Assembly (NCBI RefSeq): GCF_000237925.1
Contig: NC_031500.1
Span: 186,001-250,000 of the forward strand
Direction: 5' to 3'
Origin: Schistosoma mansoni
Taxonomy: Eukaryota > Platyhelminthes > Trematoda > Strigeidida > Schistosomatidae
Length of the DNA stretch: 64,000 bases
Position numbers and translations under genes: made by a program. Positions 10,772 through 21,700 of the stretch are shown piece by piece. Below the pieces are notes generated by a model, which was given only the letters and a program-made list of their open reading frames with translations, had not been told where the DNA came from and ran no database searches. Every line of letters starts with the position of its first letter. The first letter of the stretch is position 1.

Positions 10772-11829
10772 ACTTCGACACTACAGTGTACCTGAGAAGA
10801 TAGTCAATATCATATGTAATTCTAATACTATGGTGGATTAAACTGCAAAATCATGCATGGAGGACAACTCACTGACTCGTTCGATGTAAAGACCGGTGTC
10901 AGGTAAGGTTGCTTACTCTCACCCTTTCTCTTTCTCTTCATGATCGACTGGATTATGAAGACGTCAACATCTGGAGGGAAGCACGGGATACAGTGGGCAG
11001 CTAGGATGCAGCTGAACGATTTAGACTTCACAGATGATCTGGCTCTTCTATCACGAACGCAACAACAAATGCAGAAGACGACCAGTGTAGCAGCGACCTC
11101 AGTAGCAGTAAGTCTGAGCATACACAAAGGGTAAAGCAAGATTCTCCGATACAATATAGCACGCACAAATCAATTCACACTTGATGGAGACGCTTTGGAG
11201 GATGTGGAAACCTTTACATATCTGGGCAGCATCATTGATGAACATGGTGGATCTCATGCAGATGTGAAAACGCGAATCGACAAAGCAGATTAGCATATCT
11301 ACAACTGAAGGAAATACGCAACTCAAAACAACTGTCTGTCAACCAACATCAAACTCACAACTTTCAATACAAATATCAACACAGTCCTACTGTATGGGGC
11401 GGAAACTTGGAGAACTACGAAAACCATCATTCAGAACATACAAGTGTTTGTTAACAGTTGTCTAGGTAAAACACTCAAAATCCGTTGATCAGACACTATC
11501 AGCAATAACCTACTGTAGGAGATAACAAACCAGATTCCAACTGAGAAAGAAATCAGGAAGAAGCTCTGGAAAAGGATAGGATACACATTGAGGAAAGCAC
11601 CCAACTGTGTCACAAGGCAAGCCCTCACATGGAATCCTGAAGTCCAAAGGAAAAGAGGAAGACGAAAGAACACATTACGCCGAGAAATGGAAACAGGTAT
11701 GAAAAGAATGAACGACAACTGGATAGAACTGGAAAGGAAGTCCCATGACAGAGTGGGTTAGAGAATGCTGGTCGGCGGCTTATCCTCCATTAGGAGTAAA
11801 AGGCGTGAGTTAATAAGTAAGTAAGTAAT
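10772..11829 (+). mobile_element. LINE A, 5'-truncated, decayed
   Basis: Covers the RT palm to the 3' end. The catalytic region reads LDFTDDLALLSRTQQQMQ, with TDD in place of ADD. It is followed by the C-terminal GHTLRK-like region and a TAAG-type tail (AATAAGTAAGTAAGTAATA). The reading frame is broken by several stops and shifts. Confidence 0.85.
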
Positions 11830-12107
11830 ACATATATGTAATGAGAAATTGATTAGAAATTTGATTTAACAACCAGCAATATACTTATTAAACGTGTCTC
11901 CATAAGGTACTTGAAATATATTGAAAAAGTCCCAGAAATACAACAGTCTACATATGATATTGTAAAGAAAATTAAAGCATAAAGTGACTTCATTCTCTAA
12001 ATGAATTGAATGAATCAATCGAATGATCATCATCTCAACAAGTTTTAAATTGAGAAATGATCATGAAGTTTTATAGAAATGAACTAGTTAGTCGATAAGC
12101 AAAGATG

Positions 12108-12434
12108 GACAGTGTCTAGAGGTGGAATCTAGGACACGCGTTTCGTCCTATTTGGGACTCGTCAACTGGATGTACCTGCATCTCAGACTTGATGGTGTTC
12201 ACTCTGGGACTCGAACCCAGTATCTTTCGCTCCAAACGCCATCCCGTTATCTACTCAGCTACTGAATCCTGATAGCCACTTGCTTGTGCGATTGGGTGAA
12301 GTTTAAATTCATATGGTATTGCTTGCTTGAATCCAGCTGTCGAGTCACAAATAGGACAAAACGCGTGTCCTGGATTTCACTGCTAGCCACTGTCCATCTT
12401 TGTTTATAATACTTGTGAATTAAGGCTATATCGA
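12108..12434. mobile_element. Head-to-head pair of SmA SINE copies
   Basis: The left copy (12108-12340) reads on the minus strand. It has the tRNA-like head inside and the hammerhead outside (TTGACGAG, GAAAC, GTC; stem I ATCCAG with CTAGAT). The right copy (12341-12434) reads on the plus strand and starts at the hammerhead, whose core is damaged (CTGTCGAG, CAAAAC). The two join through the heads. Confidence 0.8.
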
Positions 12435-12872
12435 GGCTGTGATACTGCCCAGGTGCCCGAACCGAAGCAGGTGGTTTTCTTAGGGAGCCACACCCGCAGT
12501 ATTTGACCTAAAGGCCTCATCCACAAGGCAGTGGAGTATCGTGAGGAGATGCAGTCCCATTGTAGCCGGTGATCAACGATTGATTCATATACCATTTGTT
12601 CTTTCAGGATACTGGAGCCCATGTACACTATTGGTTTAGAATCAGGGTTTTCCAACTCCCCTAGGTGAACTTTCCGTGTGCATCAACCCAGTTAAAGCAC
12701 CGGACATTCGCTTTTCGTCCTCTCAATTTCGTAAACAACACCCGTGGTGCGCGAAAGCAGTGAGTCCGACTTCCCTGACAGAGGCTATATACGCGTATCC
12801 ATCTGAGAGCATTTCGAGAAGGAGAGCGGACTCTTCCCACTCTCGACCATACCAGAGCATTTGGTGACATAA
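12435..12872 (-). mobile_element. S3 element inserted in LINE B
   Basis: Minus-strand S3 lacking its A-rich tail, which is replaced at 12434 by the SmA copy. Its 5' end abuts LINE B coding sequence at the codons for TFVNLCH, so it inserted into LINE B. Confidence 0.8.
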
Positions 12873-12965
12873 ATTAACAAAAGTCAAACAATCTTTTCGA
12901 ATCCATGAAGAACCTTCGTCAGACACTAACTCATTAGGGCTACAAGTATCATCTACTCTTAAAGT
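12873..12965 (-). mobile_element. LINE B fragment interrupted by S3
   Basis: Translates to a piece near SPNELVSDE, the LINE B region just after the RT palm. It is bounded by the TA repeat on one side and S3 on the other. Confidence 0.75.
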
Positions 12966-12966
12966 A

Positions 12967-13023
<57 letters not shown>
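12966..13023. repeat. (TA)n microsatellite
   Basis: About 58 bp of uninterrupted TA, in the first intron of the candidate membrane-protein gene. Confidence 0.95.
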
Positions 13024-13026
<3 letters not shown>

Positions 13027-13084
13027 GAATCGATCAAACATGAATGAAACATTACATAACAAGTACATATACATAGTAACTTAC

Positions 13085-13265
13085 CTATTGCATTTTTATT
13101 ACACCATTGTTTCCGTATGATTATCTTAAAGCATAACCATTTTTGTAAATAACATAATATACATAATGTACATAGAAATATAATACCTGTTATATATAAA
13201 TAATACCATGCCCATAATGGTAAATAAGATGATGATGATGAAACCATTTCTTCATTATTGAACAT
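13085..13265 (-). CDS. Putative first exon of a single-pass membrane protein
   Basis: Opens with ATG at 13265 and runs 60 codons to a strong donor (G|GTAAGT), leaving one base of a split codon. The peptide has a short polar N terminus (FNNEEMVSSSSS), one hydrophobic span (YYLYITGIIFLCTLCILCYL) and then a Cys- and Lys/Arg-containing tail (CFKIIIRKQWCNKN). A short lumenal end, one span and juxtamembrane cysteines resemble synaptotagmin-type N termini, but no C2-domain exon is visible downstream in the window, so the family is not established. The AT-rich codon use is like the confirmed host genes. The open frame continuing past the donor into TA repeat and LINE B is not coding. Confidence 0.4.
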
Positions 13266-13469
13266 TGAATATAAAAGAGATGGTTAAACAGTAAAAGTTA
13301 GATGGTCTCCTCTTTAATTTATATAGAAAGAAAGAAAGAAATAACGGATCACAATCTTAATATGATCTAGTCATATACCATTTCCTCACTATACACACTA
13401 CTGATTTCAATCAAAGTACATATATGATCAATAATTTATTACTATTAATATTGTATAAGTACTAATAGA

Positions 13470-13545
13470 CAAGAAGGGGAAGTGTAGGGGGGTGAGGGGG
13501 TAAACAAATGAGTACTCATTTGTTTCCCCTTCCCCTCCCCTCCTT
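13470..13545. repeat. G-rich/C-rich hairpin around a 24-bp palindrome
   Basis: A perfect palindrome occupies 13502-13525 (half-site AAACAAATGAGT). It is flanked by a G-run arm on the left (GGGGGGTGAGGGGG) and a C-run arm on the right (CCCCTTCCCCTCCCC). It lies ~200 bp upstream of the candidate start codon at 13265. Confidence 0.8.
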
Positions 13546-13607
13546 AAAGCTGTTTATAAAAGGATATAAGTGATATAATTTGACTTGGTTGTTTTCTATT
13601 GGTTATT

Positions 13608-13660
13608 AGTATAAGTTGGCCTATACTCCTCCACGAGGGGTAACAGGCGTAAGTAAGTAA
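13608..13660 (+). mobile_element. LINE A 3' tip
   Basis: Only the last ~50 bp with GGGGTAACAGGCGTAAGTAAG. A second tip in the opposite orientation lies at 13852-13930. Confidence 0.7.
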
Positions 13661-14084
13661 GGAAGTATAAGTTGGAGTAACCTATTAATGGTTCCTAACT
13701 TAAGAAATATCATATAAGGAATTATGCTTAAATAAATTATAATTTATAATAGACAAACCACAATGTGTTTTTCCATTATTTACTAATCAATTTTTAACTT
13801 AACACTTATTGGTTATTAATTACTAACCAATATCTTACTGTATAGTTAATCACTTACGCTTGTTACCGGCTCATGGAGAAGTATAGGGCCATTCACCAGC
13901 AATCTGTATCTAGGGCAATTCTTTCCAGTTACTAATCAAATTCTTAACGATCATATTTTTAATATCAGAAAGAGTTTTGTGGATATAGTAATATCAATAT
14001 TTGAGATTATGAGTCAATTGACTATGAAAGAGGAGGAAATCAATCCGAACATGAGTATGAGCATTAACTTCCAGTAATATTGAA

Positions 14085-14520
14085 AGTGAGAATCTTCAAT
14101 ACGAATGTCAAGACAATTCTACTGTATGGAGCTAAAACGTGGAGAACTACTACATCCATCGTCAAGAAGTACAAGTATTTATAAACAGTTGTTTACGCAA
14201 AATACTCAACATTTACTGGCCGGATATTATCAGCAACAGCGTTCGATGGGAGAAAACAAACCAGCGTCCAGCTGAAGAGGAAATTAACAAAAGACATTGG
14301 AAGTGGATAGGATATACATTAAGGAAATCACCAATGTGCATCATGAGGTAATCCCAAACTTGGAATTCGGAAGAGAAGCGGAAAAGAGGAAGGCCAAAGA
14401 ACACATTACGCCGGGAAATAGAAGCAGATATGAAAAGGATGAATGTTAACTGGAAACGATTGCCCAGGACAGAGTCTGATGGAGAATGCTCCTCAACGAG
14501 GGGTAACAGGCGTAAGTAAT
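14085..14520 (+). mobile_element. LINE A 3' fragment
   Basis: Encodes the C-terminal region ([13 protein letters not shown]) in a broken frame and ends GGGGTAACAGGCGTAAGTAA. Confidence 0.82.
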
Positions 14521-15174
14521 ATTGAAAATATACATTACTGATGATGAGAAGTAAACATAGATTCATAATTGACTGTCAGTCAATATTAACTAGTGATTAC
14601 CAGAAAAAATAGAAGTATCACTGTATTAAACAACTTAGTGCAGTGATCGTATTACAATTTTTAAGTATAACGTTGTAGATACTGTTGGGTTTCATTCAAA
14701 TCATATGCCGACCCAAGTTAGATTACTATTTAAAATTTGGAAGTATTGGGCAGTCGACTCATTCTAATATAGGACTCCTCGGCATTATGTATCCAGTTCC
14801 TCAATGGCGGTCAAACTCGTATTTTATAGTTTAAATGATGAACTGACTTTATTTAGATAACCATTGAGAACAGAAGGGTCTGGAAATGATTCTCCTTCGA
14901 TAACATGCATCCAACATCGAACCGCCGTGTATCCAGGTTCCCATCCTCGGTGTATTTGTGAACCCGGATTAATAAGGAGTACATTATTAGGACGAAACAA
15001 TTGTCTAGCGCTTCATGGGTTCTAATAGTCGATTAAGACTACTTCTTGATGTAAGACTTCCAAACAAATAAGGACAGCAAATATTACTTAATGATTTCTT
15101 TATTTCTAACTCCTTTATAATCGAATTCACCCATAACATGACACATGACAATTTAGGTATATATTTATATATTT
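14521..15174. other. Spacer with two decayed S2 hammerhead remnants
   Basis: Around 14755-14800 there is a minus-oriented remnant (ATAGGACTCCTCGGCA). Around 14960-15045 there is a plus-oriented one (TAGGACGAAAC, then TTGTCTAGCGCTTC). They are again head to head. No gene seen. Confidence 0.4.
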
Positions 15175-15230
15175 TTTCATAGTTGAAATCATGAGTCAAT
15201 TGAAGCTAGACCACCATGGAAAACCTGGAA

Positions 15231-15276
15231 GCACTGGACGGCCGTTTCGTCCTATTATGAGACTCCTCAGCAGTGC
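15231..15276 (-). ncRNA. Hammerhead ribozyme, S2 type, best preserved
   Basis: On the minus strand: stem I GCACTG/CAGTGC (six perfect pairs), core CTGAGGAG (+ coordinates 15263-15270), stem II with four pairs including a wobble, GAAAC (15244-15248) and cleavage triplet GTC (15237-15239). All invariant positions of a type I hammerhead are present, so this is the copy most likely to self-cleave. Confidence 0.82.
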
Positions 15277-15335
15277 GCATCCACGATCCCGCCTCGTGAG
15301 ATTCCAACCCAAGACCTACCAGTCTCGCATTAGAG

Positions 15336-15380
15336 CAATACTGAGGAGTCCCACGATGGGACGAAACGGCTGTCCAGTGT
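15336..15380 (+). ncRNA. Hammerhead core, S2 type, stem I damaged
   Basis: CTGAGGAG (15341-15348), GAAAC (15363-15367) and GTC (15372-15374) are intact and stem II is strong. The 5' strand of stem I comes from the junction with the inverted copy and pairs poorly. Confidence 0.65.
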
Positions 15381-15408
15381 GTTCAGGTTTTCTATGGTGG
15401 TCTAAGTT

Positions 15409-15608
15409 NNNNNNNNNNNNNNNNNNNNNNNNNNNNNNNNNNNNNNNNNNNNNNNNNNNNNNNNNNNNNNNNNNNNNNNNNNNNNNNNNNNNNNNNNNNN
15501 NNNNNNNNNNNNNNNNNNNNNNNNNNNNNNNNNNNNNNNNNNNNNNNNNNNNNNNNNNNNNNNNNNNNNNNNNNNNNNNNNNNNNNNNNNNNNNNNNNNN
15601 NNNNNNNN
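15409..15608. other. Assembly gap (200 N) inside an S2 copy
   Basis: Exactly 200 N. S2 sequence lies on both sides, so a repeat or fold-back structure probably stopped assembly. Confidence 0.99.
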
Positions 15609-15651
15609 CTTCCATTGACTCATGATTTCAACTATAATAATACTGAAATCT

Positions 15652-15652
<1 letters not shown>

Positions 15653-15714
<62 letters not shown>
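15653..15714. repeat. (TA)n microsatellite after the S2 tail
   Basis: About 60 bp of TA directly following the S2 tail. Confidence 0.95.
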
Positions 15715-15717
<3 letters not shown>

Positions 15718-15734
15718 TACACTGCTGTGTTCAT

Positions 15735-17180
15735 AGTCAGTCAGTCAGCTACAACGTAAGACCAGGCACATTCATGCATCGGTCCAAGTTGCCATACCTC
15801 ACTCATTAGCACAACAAGATGAACACCGGATTCTCATTATTTATACACATATTTAGGAACCCTATGTATACGCCGTTGTATGTGTCGTTGCATTTTAAAT
15901 GTAACGTAAAACTGATCAACCAAAACAAAAGTTGAAGTGTCCACTAGAAGGAGAAATAAATTTTAATAAAACAAACGTATAAGAAAATGTTGCGAAAACA
16001 TGTGGAGTCTCCAACCATTGGTTACGATAGTCACGCGGACCCCAACCAGGTAGTCTGCATCTGCCAACATGGCTCAGGCTAGAAGTTAGTGACTTCAAGC
16101 ACTGATGCCATGTTTTGGTTTGGCCGCCCCTAACTCTCTTCCAACCATCCCCAATACTAGTCATCATAGAGCGTCGTGGTAATCGCTGTTCAGGCATACG
16201 TAACACGTGGCCCAACTATCTCAATCGATGAAGATTCACAACACCATCGACTGATTTACCATCATTAACTAATACCCTGCGTCTAACCTCACTATTACCT
16301 ACCCGGTGATCCCAGCAGATGCGAGCAATATTTCTAAGGCATCTGTGGTCAAATACTAGTAACCTACGAGTATCTTCTACTCTTAATGGCCATGTTTCAC
16401 AGCCGTAAAGAAGAACAGAACGAACTGCTGCGCAGTATACTCGTCCCTTAATTGATAGACGGATATCTCGTCTTCGCCATAGGTGACGCAAGTTGGCAAA
16501 AGCCAAACGAGCTTTTTGAATCCGTGCTGAGATTTCGTCAGACACCAACCCATTAGGGCTGATCAGACTTCCAAGATAAGTGAAGTTGTTCACGCGTTCG
16601 ACTACTTCACTCCCTATCCTTAGTTCGGGTGTTGACGCAGGCCAGTCCTGGAGTAACAATTTACATTTGGATGGGGAGAAACGCATCCCAAACATCCTGG
16701 CATTATTACTGAGTTCCAACAGAAGACTCTGCATTTTGTCAGCGTCTTCACCAAACAGGACTGTGTCATCTGCGTATTCTAAGTCGCTTAGTGGTCCCCC
16801 TGGTAGGAGATCAATTCCTGAAAATTCAGTCGCAGAGAGTGTTATTTCCAGCAACAGGTCTATAATGAAGTTAAACAAAAATGGGGATAGTGGACAACCT
16901 TGACGGACACCACTTGAGGTTGCAAAATCAAATGACAGTTCGCCATAAGCTCTCACTCGACTGGTAGTGTTCGAGTAAAGAGCCTTCACAAGGTTTATGT
17001 ACTTCTCAGGTACACCTTTCAATGACAGACACTGCCACAGAACCTCTCGGTCTACAGAGTCAAATGCTGCTTTCAAGTCAAGAAAAACTATCATTGTCGG
17101 ACGCCGATAAGCGTGTCTGTGCTCTAAAACTTGACGAATGGTGAATATGTGGTCGATACAGCCACGACATATATAGGCAA
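15735..17180 (-). mobile_element. LINE B, 5'-truncated, with long RT frame
   Basis: Second LINE family, reverse transcriptase of the endonuclease/RT type common in trematodes. One frame is open from about 17160 to 16216: LDLKAAFDSVDREVL (RT motif A), GVRQGCPLSPFLFNF (motif B), LEYADDTVLFGEDAD (motif C, catalytic DD). It continues in another frame to about 15916 with the zone RWLGHVLRMP. The 3' end at 15735 has the GACT-type tail. It starts abruptly at ~17180, so it is 5'-truncated. The C-terminal part shows one frame change and a replaced stretch at 15840-16000. Confidence 0.9.
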
Positions 17181-18004
17181 CTTTGGATGACTGAAATGAA
17201 ATTCCAAGTAAAAATTACACTCATATGCAGCACTTACACACTAAATCAATAAAGAAATGCTAGATATGGCACTTTTATTAAGCACTGAACACAGACTGTC
17301 ATCTATACACCTACATAAGTTCCTTGCATTATGCCAGTTTGTGATAAAAACCCTAATTTCATATCTTGACTTTTATTCCTTAACACTAGTTGACAATCCC
17401 ATTTTGAACCAAGTGGTTGGTAATCTGCAAGGTAACTTTGGGAACCATCCCTAAGATTTAGCTCGACCAAATAATCAATATATCCTAAGCTGGCGAGTTA
17501 CAGAATTTGTACGACTATGATAACATTTATAATTGAGAGCACAATTTGACACTAGAATCTTACGGTTTATTTCAATATAGGTGAACATAAATTATGTTTC
17601 ACTGAATACTATTATTTGTATAACGACCGGGTATTTGCATGGTGTGCTAGCTGTAAAGTATGTCCAAGCCAAAGAAGCTGGAGTACGAAAATTGGAAAAC
17701 AAAACAAATGGTTGTCACTAATTCAGTATTACTAGCATGGTGTTGCCATCAGATATAAGAAATTCTTCAGAAGTAACGTTGAAAGGACATAGAATTGACG
17801 AATATTTTCAGCTCGGATTGATCTGGTTTAATAAACACAAAAGCTGACCCTTTACATCTATCACGATAATATCAAACGTGGCACAGAATTACACAGCCCG
17901 ATCTCTCTTTCATTGTACATAAATAGATCTTATCTGTCATCCACCAACAACAATCACAAAACAACCCAAATACGTGAACTTTGAGACTATTTCTAACATT
18001 TCAC
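17181..18004. other. No gene seen
   Basis: AT-rich unique DNA between LINE B and an S3 copy; open frames here are short and unlike proteins I know. Confidence 0.5.
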
Positions 18005-18398
18005 CATAGTTTCGAGAGTATTTATTTATTTATTTAAACACATAAATATTGGTACAAGGAAGCACCAGATACATATACGCCACACAAATCAAATGAGATT
18101 TGTGTGAGGGCTGCGATACTGCCCAGGTGCCCAGACTGAAGCAGGTGGTTTTCTTAAGGGGCCACACCTTGAGCCTTTGACTTAAAGATCTAATCCATAA
18201 GGCAGTGGAGCATCGTGAGGAGGTTCAGTCCCATGGTAACCGGTCACCAACGATTGATTCATACGCCATTTGTTCGTTCAGGATACTGGAGCCCATGTAC
18301 ACTTGGTTTGGAATGAGGGTTTTCCAACTCCCCTAGGTGAGCTCTCCGTGTCCACCAACCCGGTTAAAGCGCCGGGTATTCGCTTTTCGTCCTCTTAA
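18005..18398 (-). mobile_element. S3 element, 5'-truncated
   Basis: Tail TTTATTTATTTATTTAAAC at the left. The body stops at the GACGAAAAGCGAA block, about 390 bp, so roughly a quarter of the 5' side is absent. Confidence 0.82.
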
Positions 18399-18733
18399 CT
18401 GACTACAGTTTCATACAAACATAAATCCTATTTAATGATCTTAAGGGACTACGTTTACCAAAAGACCTGAATCCTACTAAGTAATCGACCATGTGAGCAC
18501 ACTGCTGAGGATTAACCTAAAAGAAACAAATTACCTGTCCAGTACTGCCTAGTTCTCTGTAGCTGATATTATTTTGCATTAACCCCCCCCGCCATCAAGA
18601 ACTTAACTAACATAAACAAAATAAATATTTTAGTAAATCATCTCAACATGGCAAACATTCCAATATCACGAAAATTTATGTACAAAGTCAAACTGTCCAC
18701 GGATCAGAGGATCAAAGCGTATAATAATAATCA
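18399..18733. other. DPH2 3' flank
   Basis: Sequence downstream of the DPH2 stop codon, including the probable 3' UTR. A decayed S2 hammerhead block may lie at 18488-18540 (CTGCTGAGGA, then GAAAC, then GTCCAGT). No other gene. Confidence 0.4.
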
Positions 18734-21700
18734 TTAATCGGATGATAGTACGTTCTTTTCATCTGTATACTGTATTGGTAAACCAGTACGACCATCTTTT
18801 ATTTGTGCTATAGGTGTTTGACCAATTTTCGGATCTAAACCATACCATGTTCGACGAGAGTTTAAATTCCATTGGCTGAAATCAATTAATTCACCTGATG
18901 ATCGAACTATTAAAGATTGAGAATTATCTTTGCCATGATCTGAATCAGAATGAGGCTTATTTTCTGGAATCAAATGGCTATGTCCATTAATTAATGAAAC
19001 AATAGCGAATGATTCAGTTACTTGTGGAATAACATTCTCCAGAGGTATATAAGCTCGACCACCTGAAGAAAATTAAAAAGTGTACACTGAATAACTTATA
19101 ATTAATTGATCAGTGAGAAGTGACTAATATTATGTTTGTCAAATCCTCTAGTACTGACCATATCTTGTCATTTAAGTTTAAACGTGGCTACTAGTCAAAG
19201 TGACTCGACATCACATGTATTATGTTTAGATGTTAGGAGAATGGAAGTAGTCAGTAGAAAATCCCGTTTGTTTTAGGTTTCGTGCTAATTAACACTCTTC
19301 AACAAGGCGTATCTGTAGTTTTGAGGGGATTGACGCTCTCAGTAGGATTCGAACTAGTGTCAGGAAGCGTTGTTACATAAGATATTAACCAGTGAACTAT
19401 CCCAGTGATAATATCACAGTTCTACTGCACATGATCAGCATCAAATTTAACAATGTATGGTAGGTAAGACCATAATATTACCACAAAGTGTAGTATCCTA
19501 AACATAAACTTATTTATTTATCTATTTAAACAAATAAATATTGGTACAAATGGGCACCAGATATATATGCGCCGCACAAATCTCATTTGATTTGTGTGAT
19601 GGCCGTGATACTGCTCAGGTGCCCAAACTGAAACAGGTGGTTTTCTCAGGGGGCCACACCCGAAGCCTTTGACCTAAAGATCTAACCCACAAGTCAGTGG
19701 AGCATCGTGAGAAGATGCAGTCCCATAGTAGCCGGTGACCAACGATTGATTCGTACGCCATTTGTTCCTTCAGGATACTGGAGCCCATGTACACCATTGG
19801 TTTGGAATGAGGGTTTTCCCACTCCCCTAGGTGGACTTTTTGTGTCCACCAACCTCGTTAAAGCGCCGGACATTCGCTTTTCGTCCCGACCGTTGCTGCT
19901 ACCTTGACGTGGTGGTCGGGCTTGCCTATCGTGATGAAGCAATCGAGCTATGCTGGCTGGAACAATCGTTCCTCGAGGTCCTACCATGCCAGACAGGTCG
20001 GTTGAAGAGCGGTAAGACTAAAAGCAGCAATCCCAAGGTCCGAAGGCGAAGTCGTACTGTCGACTGTACAGAGGTGTGACAGCAGTAAGGTGTTTCCTTC
20101 AGACAACCAGCATGACAGCGATGCTGCCTTCCCACAAGGAGGGGTGGGGTTAGAAAAGGTCGACCCTAAAAATGCACACCTCGCCTTATCCCACGGATTT
20201 CCGTCTCCAGCGGTGAGGTCCTTAAGAACCCAACTATTAGCGAAACTATCTCCGACAAAGATGGGCATATCATTCATTCTCAATCCAGGAGATTGGATCG
20301 ATGGGCAGAATACTTTAGGGATCAGTTCAACTGGCCTTCAGTCACACTTCAGTTACCCACGATTCCCAGTCGTCCTGAATGGAAAATCGATGTAAGTCCT
20401 CCAACTCTCCACGAGGTTGATAAAGCTATAGGAAATCTAAAGCGAGGGAGAGCCGCAGGCCCTGACAAGTTTACCCCTGAGATTTTTAAGGATGGTGGTC
20501 CAGTACTAGCAACGAGATTGACTGAGGTCTTAAGTAGAATCTGGGGACTGGACGTAATTCCATCTGACTGGTCCCAATCACTGATTGTGCCAGTCTATAA
20601 GAAAGGACAAAAGTCCTCCTGAGACAATCACAGAGGAATCAGTTTGACTAATATAGTGTCTAAAATATTAGCTTCAATAATACTTGGACGCCTAACCAAA
20701 GCTCGTGAAGAGCAGACTAGAGAAAACCAGGCTGGTTTTCGACCTGGACGTGGTTGCATAGACCAGATATTCACTCTACGTCAAGTCCTAGAACATAAAC
20801 ACTCATTCAGACGTCCCACAATAGTAGTATTTCTTGACCTTAAGGCGGCATTTGACTCCATTGATCGTGAGGTTCTATAGCAGTGTTTGTCACTGAAAGA
20901 AGTACCAAAGAAGTACATTAACCTTATAAAGGCTCTCTACTCGAACACAACTGGTCGAGTTAGAGCCTATGGCGAACTGTCATCAGAATTGATTACCTCA
21001 AGTGGTGTTCTTCAGGGCTGTCCACTCTCCCCATTCTTGTTCAACTTTGTCGTTGACATGCTTTTAGAGATATCACTTTCATCATCTCAATCTCCTGGAG
21101 TTGAACTTTTACCGGGAGATTCACTTGTTGACTTAGAATACGCTGACGACATAGTTTTATTCGGTGAAGACGCTGACAAAATTCAGAGTCTTCTGACCAC
21201 TATAAGCAACAATGCAGGCATGTTCGGGATGCGATTCTCTCCCTCGAAGTGCAAAATGTTACTTCAGGATTGGGTTGCATCGACACCTGAACTAATGATA
21301 GGGAGTGAAGTAGTTGAGCGTGTTGACAGCTTCACTTATCTTGAGAGTCTTATCAGCCCTTGTGGTCTGGTGTGTGACGAAATCTCAGCACGGATAGAGA
21401 AGGCTCGTCTAGCTTTCTCCAACTTGCGCCATTTGTGGCGTAGGCGAGATATCCGTCTAGCAACAAGAGGACGGGTTTACTGTGCAGGCCCCCAAATGCC
21501 CTGGTACGGCCGAGGGTGGGGAGAGTCCGCTCTCCCTCTCGAAATGCTCTCACATGGCCAGCGAATATATAGCCTATGCCAGGGAAGTCCTACTCACTGC
21601 CTTCTCGTAGCACTACTGTTGTTAACGAAATTGACAGGACGAAAAGCGAATGTCCGGCAGCGGCTTTAACCGGGTTGGTGGACACGAAAAGTCCACCTAG

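Larger units (their letters stand above)
15175..15408. mobile_element. Head-to-head pair of S2 SINEs, cut by the gap
   Basis: The left copy is on the minus strand (tail and hammerhead outside, part of the tRNA-like head inside). At about 15335 it switches to a plus-strand copy beginning at the hammerhead. The plus copy resumes after the gap at 15609 with the family tail. Confidence 0.82.

Noticed and set aside
12723-13265. 180-codon minus frame as one protein
   Set aside because: Only the first 60 codons are plausible; after the donor it passes through a TA repeat, LINE B and S3.
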